Positions 9,616 to 21,748 of a stretch of 64,000 bases of DNA are shown in pieces. The notes below the pieces were generated by a model that was given only the letters and a program-made list of their open reading frames with translations, was not told where the DNA came from and ran no database searches. Every line of letters starts with the position of its first letter. The stretch's first letter is position 1. The position numbers and the translations under genes are program-made. The DNA is from Bartonella rattimassiliensis 15908 (lineage in GTDB: Bacteria; Pseudomonadota; Alphaproteobacteria; Rhizobiales; Rhizobiaceae), in assembly GCF_000278215.1 (NCBI RefSeq), contig NZ_JH725069.1, positions 62,001-126,000 on the forward strand. The letters run 5' to 3'.

Positions 9616-11952
9616 ATGAGTAATTTTTCTGACCATATCCCTTTCTTTGAAGAAGATTCCGCCACAGCCCATGATGAGAAGAGCTCTGTTTTTTTTTCCC
9701 ATACACTAAAAGAACAAAAGTCATATAAAGCTGACTATTTAGAACAGCTAAATCCAGAACAGCAACAAGCTGTTATGAATACCGAAGGACCTCTTTTAGT
9801 TCTTGCTGGTGCAGGTACTGGAAAAACACGCGTTTTAACAACCCGTATTTCTCACATTTTACGCTCTGGACTTGCCTCTCCTCAGCAAATACTTTCTGTC
9901 ACTTTCACCAACAAAGCAGCACGTGAAATGAAAATACGTATTGGTGAACTTATTGGTGAAGTTGTTGAAGGAATGCCTTGGCTTGGAACTTTTCATTCTA
10001 TCGGTGCTAAAATTTTACGCCGTCACGCAGAGCTTGTTGATTTAAAAAGAAATTTTACAATTCTCGATAGTGATGATGTCCTTCGACTCTTAAAACAGCT
10101 TATTCAAGCTGAAGGATTAGATGATAAGCGTTGGCCCGCACGAAACCTTGCCATGATGATTGATTCTTGGAAAAATCAAGGACTTTCACCCGAACATATT
10201 TCAAAAAGTGATGCTCACTCCTTTGGCAACGGCATGGGACGGGAACTTTATCGCAGTTACCAAAATCGATTAAAAGATCTTAATGCTTGTGATTTTGGCG
10301 ATCTTTTGCTTCACTCTATCTCCATTTTCCAATATAATCCAGATATTCTTCGCGAATATCATTCTCAATTTCGCTATATTCTTGTCGATGAATATCAAGA
10401 TACAAATACAGCACAATATCTTTGGCTTCGTCTTTTGGCACAACATCCTCCAGGTCAACATGTTAATCTTTGTTGTGTAGGTGATGATGATCAATCCATT
10501 TATAGATGGCGTGGTGCAAAAATTGAAAACATCTTACGTTTTGAAAAAGATTTTCCTTCTGCTCAAATTATTCGTCTAGAATGCAATTATCGTTCAACAT
10601 CTCATATTCTTAAAGCCGCCTCCCATCTCATTGCTCATAATGAAGAGAGACTGGGAAAAGTTCTTTTTTCTGCTCAAATAAAAAGTGACGAAGAAAAAGT
10701 AAAAATTCATTCAGCATGGGATTCGGCAGAAGAAGCACGAGCAATCGGAGAAGAAATCGAACGCGCACAACAAACCGGTCATGCATTAAATCATATGGCT
10801 ATATTGGTACGGGCATCATTTCAAATGCGTGAATTTGAAGATCGCTTTGTAACACTTGGCCTTAACTACCGCGTCATCGGAGGTCCTCGTTTTTATGAGC
10901 GAATGGAAATACGTGATGCCATGGCTTATTTACGCGTTGTTATCCAACCAGCTGATGATTTGGCTTTTGAACGTATTATTAATACACCCAAACGTGGCAT
11001 AGGAGATGCAACTCTGCGCATTCTTTATGAAAGTGCACGTGCACGTGCTGTTTCTCTCTTTTCTGCTGCTGCTGACATCATTGAAACAGATGAGCTAAAG
11101 CCTAAGACACGGAGTGCTTTACGAAGCCTCATTGAAAACTTTCGACGCTGGCAGAATATGCTTCAAGATACTCCCCATAGAGAGCTTGCCGAAATCATCC
11201 TTGATGATTCTGGTTATACAGCCATGTGGTTAGAAGATCGCGCACCAGAAGCTTCTACACGACTAGAAAATCTTAAAGAAATGATTCGTTCCATGGAACA
11301 ATTTGAAAATCTTCAAAGCTTTTTGGAACATGTTGCACTCGTCATGGAAACGGAAAATAATGAAAATATGGATGCCGTCAATATTATGACCCTTCATTCA
11401 GCCAAAGGACTTGAATTTGAAACAGTTTTTCTTCCAGGTTGGGAAGAGGGACTCTTTCCTCATCAACGCTCATTAGACGAAGGAGGACGTTCAGGATTAG
11501 AAGAAGAACGACGCCTCGCTTATGTAGGACTCACAAGAGCAAAAAAATATCTGCATATATGGTTTGTATCCAACCGCAGAGTACACGGACTTTGGCAATC
11601 TGCTTCTCCCTCCCGTTTTCTAGATGAATTACCAGCAAAACATATAGAAGCCGTAGCCATAGAAACATCTTATGGCAGTTATGGAAAATCTTCCTTTCAA
11701 CATCAGGATTCCTTTTATCATAACTATGCAACACCAAACCAAAGGCATGCACAAAAAAATAAGAATATTGAAGGAAAAATTATCGCTCAATCAATCACTC
11801 ATGCACAATCAGATTTTTCTGTCAATGACCGAATTTTTCACATAAAATTTGGTTATGGTCATATTACAGCAATAGACGATCATAAATTAACAATCATGTT
11901 TGAAAAAGCCGGAGAAAAGCGTGTCTTGGACAATTTTGTAAACAAAGCTTAA
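9616..11952 (+). CDS. uvrD: UvrD/PcrA-type superfamily 1 DNA helicase
   Basis: A 778-residue ATP-dependent 3'-5' helicase. Visible motifs in order are the Q-motif LNPEQQQAV (45-53), Walker A AGAGTGKT (64-71), TFTNKAAREM (motif Ia), VDEYQDTN (motif II), GDDDQSIYRWRGA (motif III), LECNYRST (motif IV), TLHSAKGLEFETVFLPGWEEG (motif V) and EERRLAYVGLTRAKKYL (motif VI). The C-terminus ends in a small FGYGHITAI...VLDNFV segment like the Tudor-like end of PcrA. It works in nucleotide excision and mismatch repair. The gene stands alone. UvrD and PcrA cannot be told apart by eye. Confidence 0.93.
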   Translation: MSNFSDHIPFFEEDSATAHDEKSSVFFSHTLKEQKSYKADYLEQLNPEQQQAVMNTEGPLLVLAGAGTGKTRVLTTRISHILRSGLASPQQILSVTFTNKAAREMKIRIGELIGEVVEGMPWLGTFHSIGAKILRRHAELVDLKRNFTILDSDDVLRLLKQLIQAEGLDDKRWPARNLAMMIDSWKNQGLSPEHISKSDAHSFGNGMGRELYRSYQNRLKDLNACDFGDLLLHSISIFQYNPDILREYHSQFRYILVDEYQDTNTAQYLWLRLLAQHPPGQHVNLCCVGDDDQSIYRWRGAKIENILRFEKDFPSAQIIRLECNYRSTSHILKAASHLIAHNEERLGKVLFSAQIKSDEEKVKIHSAWDSAEEARAIGEEIERAQQTGHALNHMAILVRASFQMREFEDRFVTLGLNYRVIGGPRFYERMEIRDAMAYLRVVIQPADDLAFERIINTPKRGIGDATLRILYESARARAVSLFSAAADIIETDELKPKTRSALRSLIENFRRWQNMLQDTPHRELAEIILDDSGYTAMWLEDRAPEASTRLENLKEMIRSMEQFENLQSFLEHVALVMETENNENMDAVNIMTLHSAKGLEFETVFLPGWEEGLFPHQRSLDEGGRSGLEEERRLAYVGLTRAKKYLHIWFVSNRRVHGLWQSASPSRFLDELPAKHIEAVAIETSYGSYGKSSFQHQDSFYHNYATPNQRHAQKNKNIEGKIIAQSITHAQSDFSVNDRIFHIKFGYGHITAIDDHKLTIMFEKAGEKRVLDNFVNKA

Positions 11953-12014
11953 CAAAAAGCAAACCACAATCAGTTTTTTCAAAAAGCCAGTTTATTTGAT
12001 TATGAATATCATTT

Positions 12015-12609
12015 TCATTTGCAAACAAAGGCTTTGATGGGTGAATTTTGCATATCAAGCAACGTGTTATAAATTTTATCAAGCAATCGATCCCACCAAG
12101 CCATATCTAAAAGACATTCTATCATAGTACTGGGAAAATGCATCCACAACCATTTAGCAAGAACACCAACAGCGATCGTATAAGGCATAACATATTTTGT
12201 TACTACAGCACTTGCTCCAATTAATTGCCCCATGTCCAACTGCCACCCCAAGCATAATAACCGCCCCATATCCAATCCACACACCATGCCCAATAAGAAC
12301 ACGTTTTATACAACATCTTTCATGCAAAGAATGATCTAGTGCTTTATAACGAAAATATTCATTTGAACAATGAATTATTTCATGCGCTGAAATGCGCTCC
12401 ACGGGATGCTCTAACGCCCTCACCTATACATGAAATGCAATAGAATAAAAACAACCGATATCGCTCTCAATAAATCTCACTGTTCCGTTCTAAATAAGCA
12501 AAATCCCCCCCCTTATATCACACAAAATCACCCACTCATTAATCTCTACACAGCATCCCAATTTACAACCATGCGTCCGCACATCGGATGGATACGTGTT
12601 TACTTTCAT
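12015..12609 (-). pseudogene. Decayed hexapeptide (left-handed beta-helix) acetyltransferase, XAT/Vat type
   Basis: Fragments in successive frames follow the family order. The start MKVNTYPSDVRTHGCKLG and VEINEWVILCD, GGDFAYLERNSEIY lead, then a frameshift near 12465. SDIGCFYSIAFHV and a TAG come next, then ALEHPVERIS, HCSNEYFRYKALD, RVLIGHGVWIGYGAVIMLGVAVGHGA and a second frameshift near 12225. IGASAVVTKYVMPYTIAVGVLAK and AWWDRLLDKI close it. The hexapeptide repeats and the PAK-like and WWD ends are typical of xenobiotic-type acetyltransferases. A nine-base poly-C run on the plus strand (12504-12512) lies inside the old reading frame. It is convergent with the helicase gene. At least three lesions make it non-functional. 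Confidence 0.85.
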
Positions 12610-12772
12610 AAAATCGAAGATCATTCCTAATATTCAATTACTTTCCATCAATTCTTTCATAAATAGCTATGAAAAATATATTAACCAAACCAATAAAATT
12701 AACTGCAAAACAAATATTGCAAAAAAAAACAGCCAATGCTAGAATTTTCTAACACTTTTAAAGAGACAAGCT

Positions 12773-13354
12773 ATGAAAAATGTAATTCGTATTTTAGGGC
12801 TAACGGTTGTATTCCTTACAGGCGTTTTTATTTATGATACACTTATCAATAAGCCTTTAGGTGAAAACTTTACTCTCATCAATTCAAATGGGGAAATTAT
12901 TACCGAAGCTGATATTCGAAGCAAGCCTTCAATAATTTTTTTCGGCTTCACCATGTGCCCTGAAAGCTGTCCTAACACACTGATCAATCTTGATCAATGG
13001 CTTACAGCTCTTGGACCTAAAGCTGATAAATTAGGAAAATGGTTTGTGACTGTTGATCCTGAACGTGATACTCCAGAAATGCTTCATGAATATCTTAGTA
13101 ATTTTACGAATAAAATTGTTGGCATTAGTGGCGATCCTGAAAAAGTTCATAAAATGGTCAATTCTTTCAACATCGTTGCTGAAAAAATTCCTGGGGAAAA
13201 TGGAAACTATACTTATAATCATACGGCAGCAATTTTTTTACTCAAAAAAGGCGGAAAATTAGCAGGTGTTATCCCCTATGATACGAAAGAAAACGATAGC
13301 GAATTAAAAGATGAAATCGCCATTGAACGGCTAAAAAAACTCATCTCAAACTAA
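12773..13354 (+). CDS. SCO1/SenC-family copper chaperone
   Basis: A 193-residue protein with an N-terminal membrane anchor (about residues 5-22) and a thioredoxin-like domain outside. The copper ligands are visible: Cys62 and Cys66 in MCPESCP, and His150 in YNHTAAIF. The VDPERDTPE segment (94-102) is also typical. SCO proteins deliver copper to the CuA site of cytochrome c oxidase. The length is normal. It lies just upstream of prmA and may be cotranscribed. Spacing to the next gene is only 26 bases. Confidence 0.93.
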   Translation: MKNVIRILGLTVVFLTGVFIYDTLINKPLGENFTLINSNGEIITEADIRSKPSIIFFGFTMCPESCPNTLINLDQWLTALGPKADKLGKWFVTVDPERDTPEMLHEYLSNFTNKIVGISGDPEKVHKMVNSFNIVAEKIPGENGNYTYNHTAAIFLLKKGGKLAGVIPYDTKENDSELKDEIAIERLKKLISN

Positions 13355-13380
13355 AAAAATTGATCAAAAGAAAGAAGCGT

Positions 13381-14250
13381 ATGTCGCAACAAATTCGCCT
13401 CTTTTATAGTGCTTTTAAAAGTGAAGCAGAACAGTTTTATACCCTGCTAGAAACAGCTTTTGACGAAGAAGGATACCCCCTTGCTCTTGCAGAGATAGAT
13501 GAAAAGAATTCTATATATGAACTTTCACTTTATGTTGATCAAGACAATCAAAAAAACGTAATAAAACGTTTCGCAAACGTTCTTTCTATAGATTCTGATA
13601 AAATTAATATAGAAGTTTTACCCAATATTGATTGGGTACAAAAAAGTCTAGAGGGACTAAAACCTGTACATGCCGGTCCCTTTTTCCTTCATGGAAGTCA
13701 CAACCGAAATGCTATCCCAACAAATGTTCTCCCTATTGAAATTGAAGCAAATCAAGCTTTCGGCACAGGGCATCATGGAACAACAGCCGGTTGTTTAGAA
13801 ATGATTGCCAAAGTAATGGAAAATGAAAATCCACAAAATGCGCTTGATCTTGGTACGGGTAGTGGGGTTCTCGCCATTGGCATCGCAATGCTCAAACCTA
13901 TTACCATACTTGCCTCGGACATTGATCCAATTGCTATTCAAGTCACACAACATAATATACAACTCAATGGCGTAAAAGAATATATCACAGCTGTCACAGC
14001 AACAGGCTTTTCCCACGAGCAAATTGCTTCACGTGCGCCCTTTGATCTTATTGTTGCCAATATTCTTGCCAATCCTCTTATCGAACTTTCCCAAGAGATG
14101 GTAAAAGCGCTTCAAAAAGGCGGATCACTCATACTCTCTGGAATCCTTGAAGAACAACATGCCGATATTCTAAAAGCCTATGTAAAACAAAAGCTGAAAC
14201 CTATTGAAACATACCACCGTCAAGGATGGGTTACAATACATCTAAAATAA
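13381..14250 (+). CDS. prmA: Ribosomal protein L11 methyltransferase
   Basis: A 289-residue cytosolic SAM-dependent methyltransferase that trimethylates ribosomal protein L11. Family marks are FGTGHHGTT (substrate/SAM site), LDLGTGSGVLAIG (SAM motif I), ASDIDPIAIQ (motif II) and FDLIVANILANPL (the N-binding motif IV). The ATG at 13381 is preferred to a TTG at 13360 because the downstream sequence MSQQIRLFYSA matches family starts and AAAGAAAG precedes it. It sits between the SCO1 gene and pepP, 18 bases before the latter, on the same strand. Confidence 0.93.
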   Translation: MSQQIRLFYSAFKSEAEQFYTLLETAFDEEGYPLALAEIDEKNSIYELSLYVDQDNQKNVIKRFANVLSIDSDKINIEVLPNIDWVQKSLEGLKPVHAGPFFLHGSHNRNAIPTNVLPIEIEANQAFGTGHHGTTAGCLEMIAKVMENENPQNALDLGTGSGVLAIGIAMLKPITILASDIDPIAIQVTQHNIQLNGVKEYITAVTATGFSHEQIASRAPFDLIVANILANPLIELSQEMVKALQKGGSLILSGILEEQHADILKAYVKQKLKPIETYHRQGWVTIHLK

Positions 14251-14268
14251 TAAGGAAAGGATGTTGTG

Positions 14269-16095
14269 ATGTATCAATCTTTTGAAACAACAACAAACCC
14301 AGCCCATGCTCTAGAACGCATTGCCTCCCTTCATAAAGAACTTGATAATCTTGGACTCGATGGCTTTCTTGTTCCACATGCTGATGAACATCAAGGAGAA
14401 TATATTCCCCCTCATGCGCAACGTCTTAGCTGGTTAACAGGTTTTACTGGCTCAGCTGGTATCGCACTCATTTTAAAAAACAAAGCCATTATCTTTACAG
14501 ATGGACGCTATAAGCTTCAAGTTCGCCAACAAACTAATTCGCATATTTTCGATTATGAAGATCTAATCACCTGTCCTCCTTCACAATGGCTTGAAACAAA
14601 TGGAAAAAAACTTTCTATTGGCTTTGACCCCTGGCTTCACACCATTGCTGCTACCGATACATTGAGAAACGCATTAGAAATTAAAGCAGGTGGAAAACTT
14701 ATAGCAATTCAATCCAATCCCATTGATCTTCTTTGGCATAATCAACCACAATTACCACAATCCATCTTATCAATTCATCCATTCAAATATGCTGGATGCG
14801 ATCCGGATGAAAAACTCACATTGATTTGCAAAGATATACAAGAAGCCAATGCAGATGCCTTTATTTTTACAGATCCCTCCTCTATTGCATGGACATTCAA
14901 TATACGGGGCAAAGATGTTTCCAATACGCCTTTTTCCCTTTGTTTTGCTCTCATTCCCCTCCAAGAAACACCAGCCTTATTCATTGACAACAGAAAACTT
15001 GGTGAAGAACAAAAACAATATCTAGAACGTTATGCAAGATTATATGAACCAAAACAGCTTATTCCCACAATCAAAGAATATGTGCAAAAAGGAGCATCTT
15101 TTGCCTTAGATCCACAACACACATGCGAAAAGTTACGAATTGTTATTGAAGAAGAAAACAGCTCTTTCATTGCACTTACTGATCCCGCGGCTCTACCTCG
15201 TGCCATTAAGAATGACACAGAACTCAATGGCGCACGTAAAGCACATCTGCGCGACGGTGTCGCCTTAATCCGTTTTTTTTCTTGGTTAGATAAACAAATA
15301 CTAGGAACAATAAATGAAATTTCTGCTGCTCAAAAATTGGAAGAATTTCGCATAATGACAGCAAAAGAAATGGGCGAACAACTTGAAGATCTGTCTTTTG
15401 ATACAATCTCAGCAGCAGGGGAAAATGGTGCTATTGTTCATTATCGTGTAACGACACAAACAAATAAATACTTGAATGCCGGTGAACTTTACCTTGTTGA
15501 TTCAGGAGGACAATATCGTGATGGCACAACAGACGTCACACGCACAATAGCAATTGGGAATATTGCGCAAGAAGAAAAACGCTGTTTTACTCTTGTTCTC
15601 AAAGGCATGATTGCACTTTCAACCGCAAGATTTCCAAAAGGTACACGCGGACAAGATATTGATGTTCTAGCGCGCATTGCATTATGGAAGGCTGGTTTTG
15701 ATTATGCTCATGGTACAGGGCATGGGGTTGGATCTTATCTCTCTGTTCATGAAGGTCCACAAAATATTTCTCGCAAAGGATACCAAGAACTCATCCCTGG
15801 TATGATTCTTTCAAACGAACCAGGATATTACCGCGAAAGCGCTTTTGGTATCCGTCTTGAAAATTTGATGATTGTGAAGCCAGCACAAAAAATTGATGGT
15901 GGAGATATAGAAATGCTCTCGTTCGAAACACTCACACATTGCCCCATTGATCGACAGTTAATCCTTCCAGAACTTTTGACACAAGACGAACGGCAATGGC
16001 TCAATGATTACCATACACGTGTTTATCAAATGAGTGCACCTTACCTTAATGAAGAAGATAAAAAATGGGTAAAAGAAGCAACTATGCCTATTTAA
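14269..16095 (+). CDS. pepP: Xaa-Pro aminopeptidase (M24 metallopeptidase, three-domain long form)
   Basis: A 608-residue cytosolic peptidase releasing an N-terminal residue before proline. It has two creatinase-like N-terminal domains (about 1-310) and a C-terminal M24 pita-bread domain. Metal ligands lie in LVDSGGQYRDGTTDVTRTI (two aspartates), in HGTGHGVGSYLSVHEGP (His), in NEPGYY (Glu) and in IRLENLMIV (Glu). The length matches the eukaryotic-type APP1 long form rather than the roughly 440-residue E. coli PepP. AAGGAAAGG precedes the ATG at 14269. It is likely cotranscribed with prmA. Confidence 0.9.
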   Translation: MYQSFETTTNPAHALERIASLHKELDNLGLDGFLVPHADEHQGEYIPPHAQRLSWLTGFTGSAGIALILKNKAIIFTDGRYKLQVRQQTNSHIFDYEDLITCPPSQWLETNGKKLSIGFDPWLHTIAATDTLRNALEIKAGGKLIAIQSNPIDLLWHNQPQLPQSILSIHPFKYAGCDPDEKLTLICKDIQEANADAFIFTDPSSIAWTFNIRGKDVSNTPFSLCFALIPLQETPALFIDNRKLGEEQKQYLERYARLYEPKQLIPTIKEYVQKGASFALDPQHTCEKLRIVIEEENSSFIALTDPAALPRAIKNDTELNGARKAHLRDGVALIRFFSWLDKQILGTINEISAAQKLEEFRIMTAKEMGEQLEDLSFDTISAAGENGAIVHYRVTTQTNKYLNAGELYLVDSGGQYRDGTTDVTRTIAIGNIAQEEKRCFTLVLKGMIALSTARFPKGTRGQDIDVLARIALWKAGFDYAHGTGHGVGSYLSVHEGPQNISRKGYQELIPGMILSNEPGYYRESAFGIRLENLMIVKPAQKIDGGDIEMLSFETLTHCPIDRQLILPELLTQDERQWLNDYHTRVYQMSAPYLNEEDKKWVKEATMPI

Positions 16096-16840
16096 ATCAA
16101 TCACCGTATAACTTTTACTCTTTCTACAAAACACAAAAACTTCTCTTTTTAAGGGAAAAATATGTATCTACGTCAGGAAATATAAAAAATATTTCTAAAA
16201 GATGCTTCAAGTTTTTCGCTAATACGGCAAACACTAACCTAGATAGAATAGCATGGAATACGCTTACACGTCGTCATGCTTATCTTGTCAACTATAATTG
16301 CCTTAATTATGGTATTTTTATTCTCAATTGTGACCTTTTTAATTTAGATTCAAAATTTCTGCATATCGCTTTGCAATAATAATCTATATCTTCTTTAAAT
16401 TTTTGAACCATTTCCAATAACAGAGAATCCTTAATAACACGTATTGATACAATTAAATAGAATCAGCTATGAAAAGAGGGTTAACTTATTAAAATTTAAG
16501 GGGAGTATGATAATAATTATATTATGTTAAAGGACTTTACTTTATTTTCAATATTCAGCAGGACAGTGTTATTTCCTGAGTTGTATCTCCTAAAAAACGA
16601 TTGCGTGATAATATGAATAGTCTCCATTTATCGCTCTATCAAACGAGCAGATATAGGAGTGTATTTTACGCAAAACGTATTTTTACCTAAAGGAAGTGGT
16701 AAAAATGACATAGAAATTAGGGGATTTGCAAAAATGCAGAACATATATCACTACTTCTGCCATTATTTATTTTGGAAGTAATATTTATAATTTTATACTG
16801 TTCCCTTATCCGTCATTTTAGCAATTAAATAGTTATTACA
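16096..16840. other. Intergenic stretch with no supported gene
   Basis: About 745 AT-rich bases. A 104-codon plus-strand frame (16065-16379) overlaps the end of pepP and has no ribosome site. On the minus strand 16330-16440 reads as a charged helical peptide (MVQKFKEDIDYYCKA...) that stops after about 35 codons. It may be a gene relic but is too short to name. Confidence 0.4.
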
Positions 16841-17530
16841 ATGCGTATCATCTTATTTTGTTCCTTAATATTATTATGCGGATATTATATTGGAACTTTT
16901 GTACTGAAAGAAACTTCTGGATTTAAACCGGTTCCTATTTCTGCATTTTCTAAAAGTCAAGTAATCACTTCAGAAGAATACGATAAACTTTATGAACAGT
17001 ATGTGAATGAGCAATATCACTATGATCTATACAATAAACGTTTAGAAATTGCAAAAGTATATGTAGAATCGAAGGAATATGGCGTATATCATGTTATTAA
17101 TAGAGATCTAATAGTACTTGTCCCTGAAAATATAAAACACATTCATGCAAAAATTGTTTGGTGCGCATGTCTTGCGGACTTATTGCAGAATATTTATAAT
17201 GAGAGATTTCCAGCGCTATCTCTATCTACTTACGTACAGGTGCTACGTTCTAACTATAATTGGAAAGAAAACGATTTCATTTGGGCAAAAAATTTAGTTA
17301 TAAACTCTAAAGATCCAATGCTTAAGTACGCTCAAATGCTGTTTGATTATGAAATTTTCTCATACCAAATACTAGCTTTAATAAATGAGATTTCCCGTGC
17401 TGAGAAATTGGAGAGAGATAAAAGTAATAAGGAAAAAAATTACGGTGCTAGACGCCTTAGAGAATATCCAAAATTTTGTAATGAAATTGGTCATGTATAC
17501 CATATAATGATGCCTGATCAGTATAGATAA
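16841..17530 (+). CDS. Membrane-anchored or secreted hypothetical protein
   Basis: Not recognised. The 229-residue product has a hydrophobic N-terminus (residues 3-22, ILFCSLILLCGYYIGTFVL) that acts as a signal or anchor. A tyrosine-rich, charged body follows (EEYDKLYEQYVNEQYHYDLYNKR) with a probable helical bundle. Two cysteines in WCACL and one near the end could form disulfides. It has no clear ribosome site and is flanked by long non-coding stretches on both sides. The open frame and amino-acid use look genuine. It may be genus-specific; a secreted function is only inference. Confidence 0.6.
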   Translation: MRIILFCSLILLCGYYIGTFVLKETSGFKPVPISAFSKSQVITSEEYDKLYEQYVNEQYHYDLYNKRLEIAKVYVESKEYGVYHVINRDLIVLVPENIKHIHAKIVWCACLADLLQNIYNERFPALSLSTYVQVLRSNYNWKENDFIWAKNLVINSKDPMLKYAQMLFDYEIFSYQILALINEISRAEKLERDKSNKEKNYGARRLREYPKFCNEIGHVYHIMMPDQYR

Positions 17531-17813
17531 AATCATGAGATATAGCCGCAACTTTATCGCTATTTGTTATATATAATTATCAATAGTCTTTTATGAACTA
17601 AACACATCAATAATAAACAACTAAACAATCATATCTCTTATTTTATATGAAAACCTTCGTTATATCACCATCCTGAAGAATGATATTTTATAACACTAAA
17701 AAATAATGATGAGATTCCTGAAGAATCACACATTAACTTTTAATATCAGCAAATTACACCCGATGAATCATGAGAACCACGAGTGTATGTTTGTTCTTGA
17801 AGAAGCCCCATCT

Positions 17814-19988
<2,175 letters not shown>

Positions 19989-20080
19989 CTACGAGCTACT
20001 ACCCTAAGGATTTTCAAGTTTTGTCATAAAAGTGAATCACAATAAATATTTCCAGTATTTTTATTGCTGATCTATTACCT

Positions 20081-21742
20081 TTATGCTAAAAGCTTTTGAG
20101 CTGCTGCACGTGCTTCTTCAGTAATTTGTTCTCCTGCCAACATACGAGCAATTTCTTCTGCACGTTCCTGCTCTTCTATTTTATGAATAGCCGTCACAAA
20201 GCGCCCTTTATCATGACTCTCAATTTTCGAAATAAGAAAATGACTATGTGCTTTGGATGCAACTTGCGGTGCATGCGTAATTGCAAAAACCTGAATATGT
20301 TCTGATAAACGTTGCAACCGTTGCCCAATAGCCGCTGCAACAGCACCCCCAACGCCTGTATCAACTTCATCAAAAATCAGTGTTGGAGCGGATCCTCGAT
20401 CGGATAAAACAACTTTTAATGCCAACAAAAAACGAGATAATTCACCACCAGAAGCTACACTAAGCATGGGTCCCGCACGTGTTCCAGGATTTGTTTGAAC
20501 CCAATATTCAATACGATCATATCCCTCTGCACTGCGCCTTTCAGCATCACTTTGCATTTCAATAATAAATTGCGCTCTCTCTAATTTCAGTGCCGGCAAT
20601 TCAGCCATCACACTTTCAGACAAGTGCTGCGCAACTTCTTGACGTTTTATTGACAAAGCTTGTGCTAACAAATCATAGTTTTTTTGTGCTTGTTTTGCCT
20701 CATCTTCAAAACGTGTTAATATGATCTGAGCCTCTTCAAAATCAGCCAGTTCAGCCTCCATTTTATCACGTAACTGAACCAATTCATCGGCAGAAACTTG
20801 ATATTTACGAGAAAAATCTCGAAGAGCAAAAAGACGCTCTTCTATCCTTTCCAATTCATCAGGTTCAAATTCCAATGCTCGTATTGCCGCCTCAATACCT
20901 TCTTGTGCTGTTGCAAGTGCATGCAATGCCTCATCAATAGATTTTACTACTGGTGCAATAAGCTCTTGTGCTTCAGGAATTTTCCGCTCCAAACGCCTCA
21001 CCAAATTAGAAAGCATAGGGATAGGCGATTTTTGTCCCATTAAAAGATCATCGGCTTCTTTAATATCGGTCGCTATTTTTTCTAATTTAAGCATATCGGC
21101 ACGACGACAAGAAAGAGCAACCTCTTCACCAACTTGAAAATCAAGTTTTTCAAGCTCCTCTACACATGCACGAAGATAATCAACCTCACGTACAGTGCTC
21201 TCTACTTTAAGACGCTGCTGTTGCAAACGCTCTTCAAATTCACGCCATGTATGATAACACTGGCGCAAATTTTCTACTTCTACCTCAAGCCCACCAAACG
21301 CATCTAATAATTGGCGATGTGTAGCAACATCAACAAGCGCACGATCATCATGTTGTCCATGGATTTCGACCAGCAGACGGCCAACACTCCGCATCAATGC
21401 AACACTAGAAACCTGATCATTAATAAAGACACGGCTACGTCCATCACTTGCTTGTACACGTCGTAAAATAATATCGCCCTCATCATCAAGACCATTTTCG
21501 CGAATAAGTTGACGTGCAGGATGTGAAATAGGAACATCAAAAACAGCCGTAACCTGCCCACGATCAGCACCATGACGCACAAGTGAAGCATCACCTCGTC
21601 CTCCCAAAGCAAGCGATAAAGCATCAAGGAGTATAGACTTCCCGGCGCCTGTTTCTCCAGTTAAAACTGTCAACCCCGCTGTAAAATGAATATCGAGCGT
21701 TTCGATCAAAACAATATTATGAATCGAAAGCTGTACCAGCAT
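20081..21742 (-). CDS. recN: DNA repair protein RecN
   Basis: A 553-residue SMC-like ATPase acting in double-strand break repair. Walker A GETGAGKS lies at 29-36, and the ABC-type end motifs VASGGELSRFLLALKVVL and LIFDEVDTGVGG (Walker B) are in the last quarter. Two long charged coiled-coil arms lie between them (about 150-370). The start region LVQLSIHNIVLIETLDIHF is family-typical. It begins six bases after bamD stops, so the pair is cotranscribed. This bamD-recN-ligA linkage is known from other alphaproteobacteria. Confidence 0.95.
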   Translation of the reverse strand: MLVQLSIHNIVLIETLDIHFTAGLTVLTGETGAGKSILLDALSLALGGRGDASLVRHGADRGQVTAVFDVPISHPARQLIRENGLDDEGDIILRRVQASDGRSRVFINDQVSSVALMRSVGRLLVEIHGQHDDRALVDVATHRQLLDAFGGLEVEVENLRQCYHTWREFEERLQQQRLKVESTVREVDYLRACVEELEKLDFQVGEEVALSCRRADMLKLEKIATDIKEADDLLMGQKSPIPMLSNLVRRLERKIPEAQELIAPVVKSIDEALHALATAQEGIEAAIRALEFEPDELERIEERLFALRDFSRKYQVSADELVQLRDKMEAELADFEEAQIILTRFEDEAKQAQKNYDLLAQALSIKRQEVAQHLSESVMAELPALKLERAQFIIEMQSDAERRSAEGYDRIEYWVQTNPGTRAGPMLSVASGGELSRFLLALKVVLSDRGSAPTLIFDEVDTGVGGAVAAAIGQRLQRLSEHIQVFAITHAPQVASKAHSHFLISKIESHDKGRFVTAIHKIEEQERAEEIARMLAGEQITEEARAAAQKLLA

Positions 21743-21748
21743 AGAGAA

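Noticed and set aside
16065-16379. 104-codon plus-strand frame after pepP
   Set aside because: It overlaps the pepP end in another frame, has no ribosome site and no recognisable domain.
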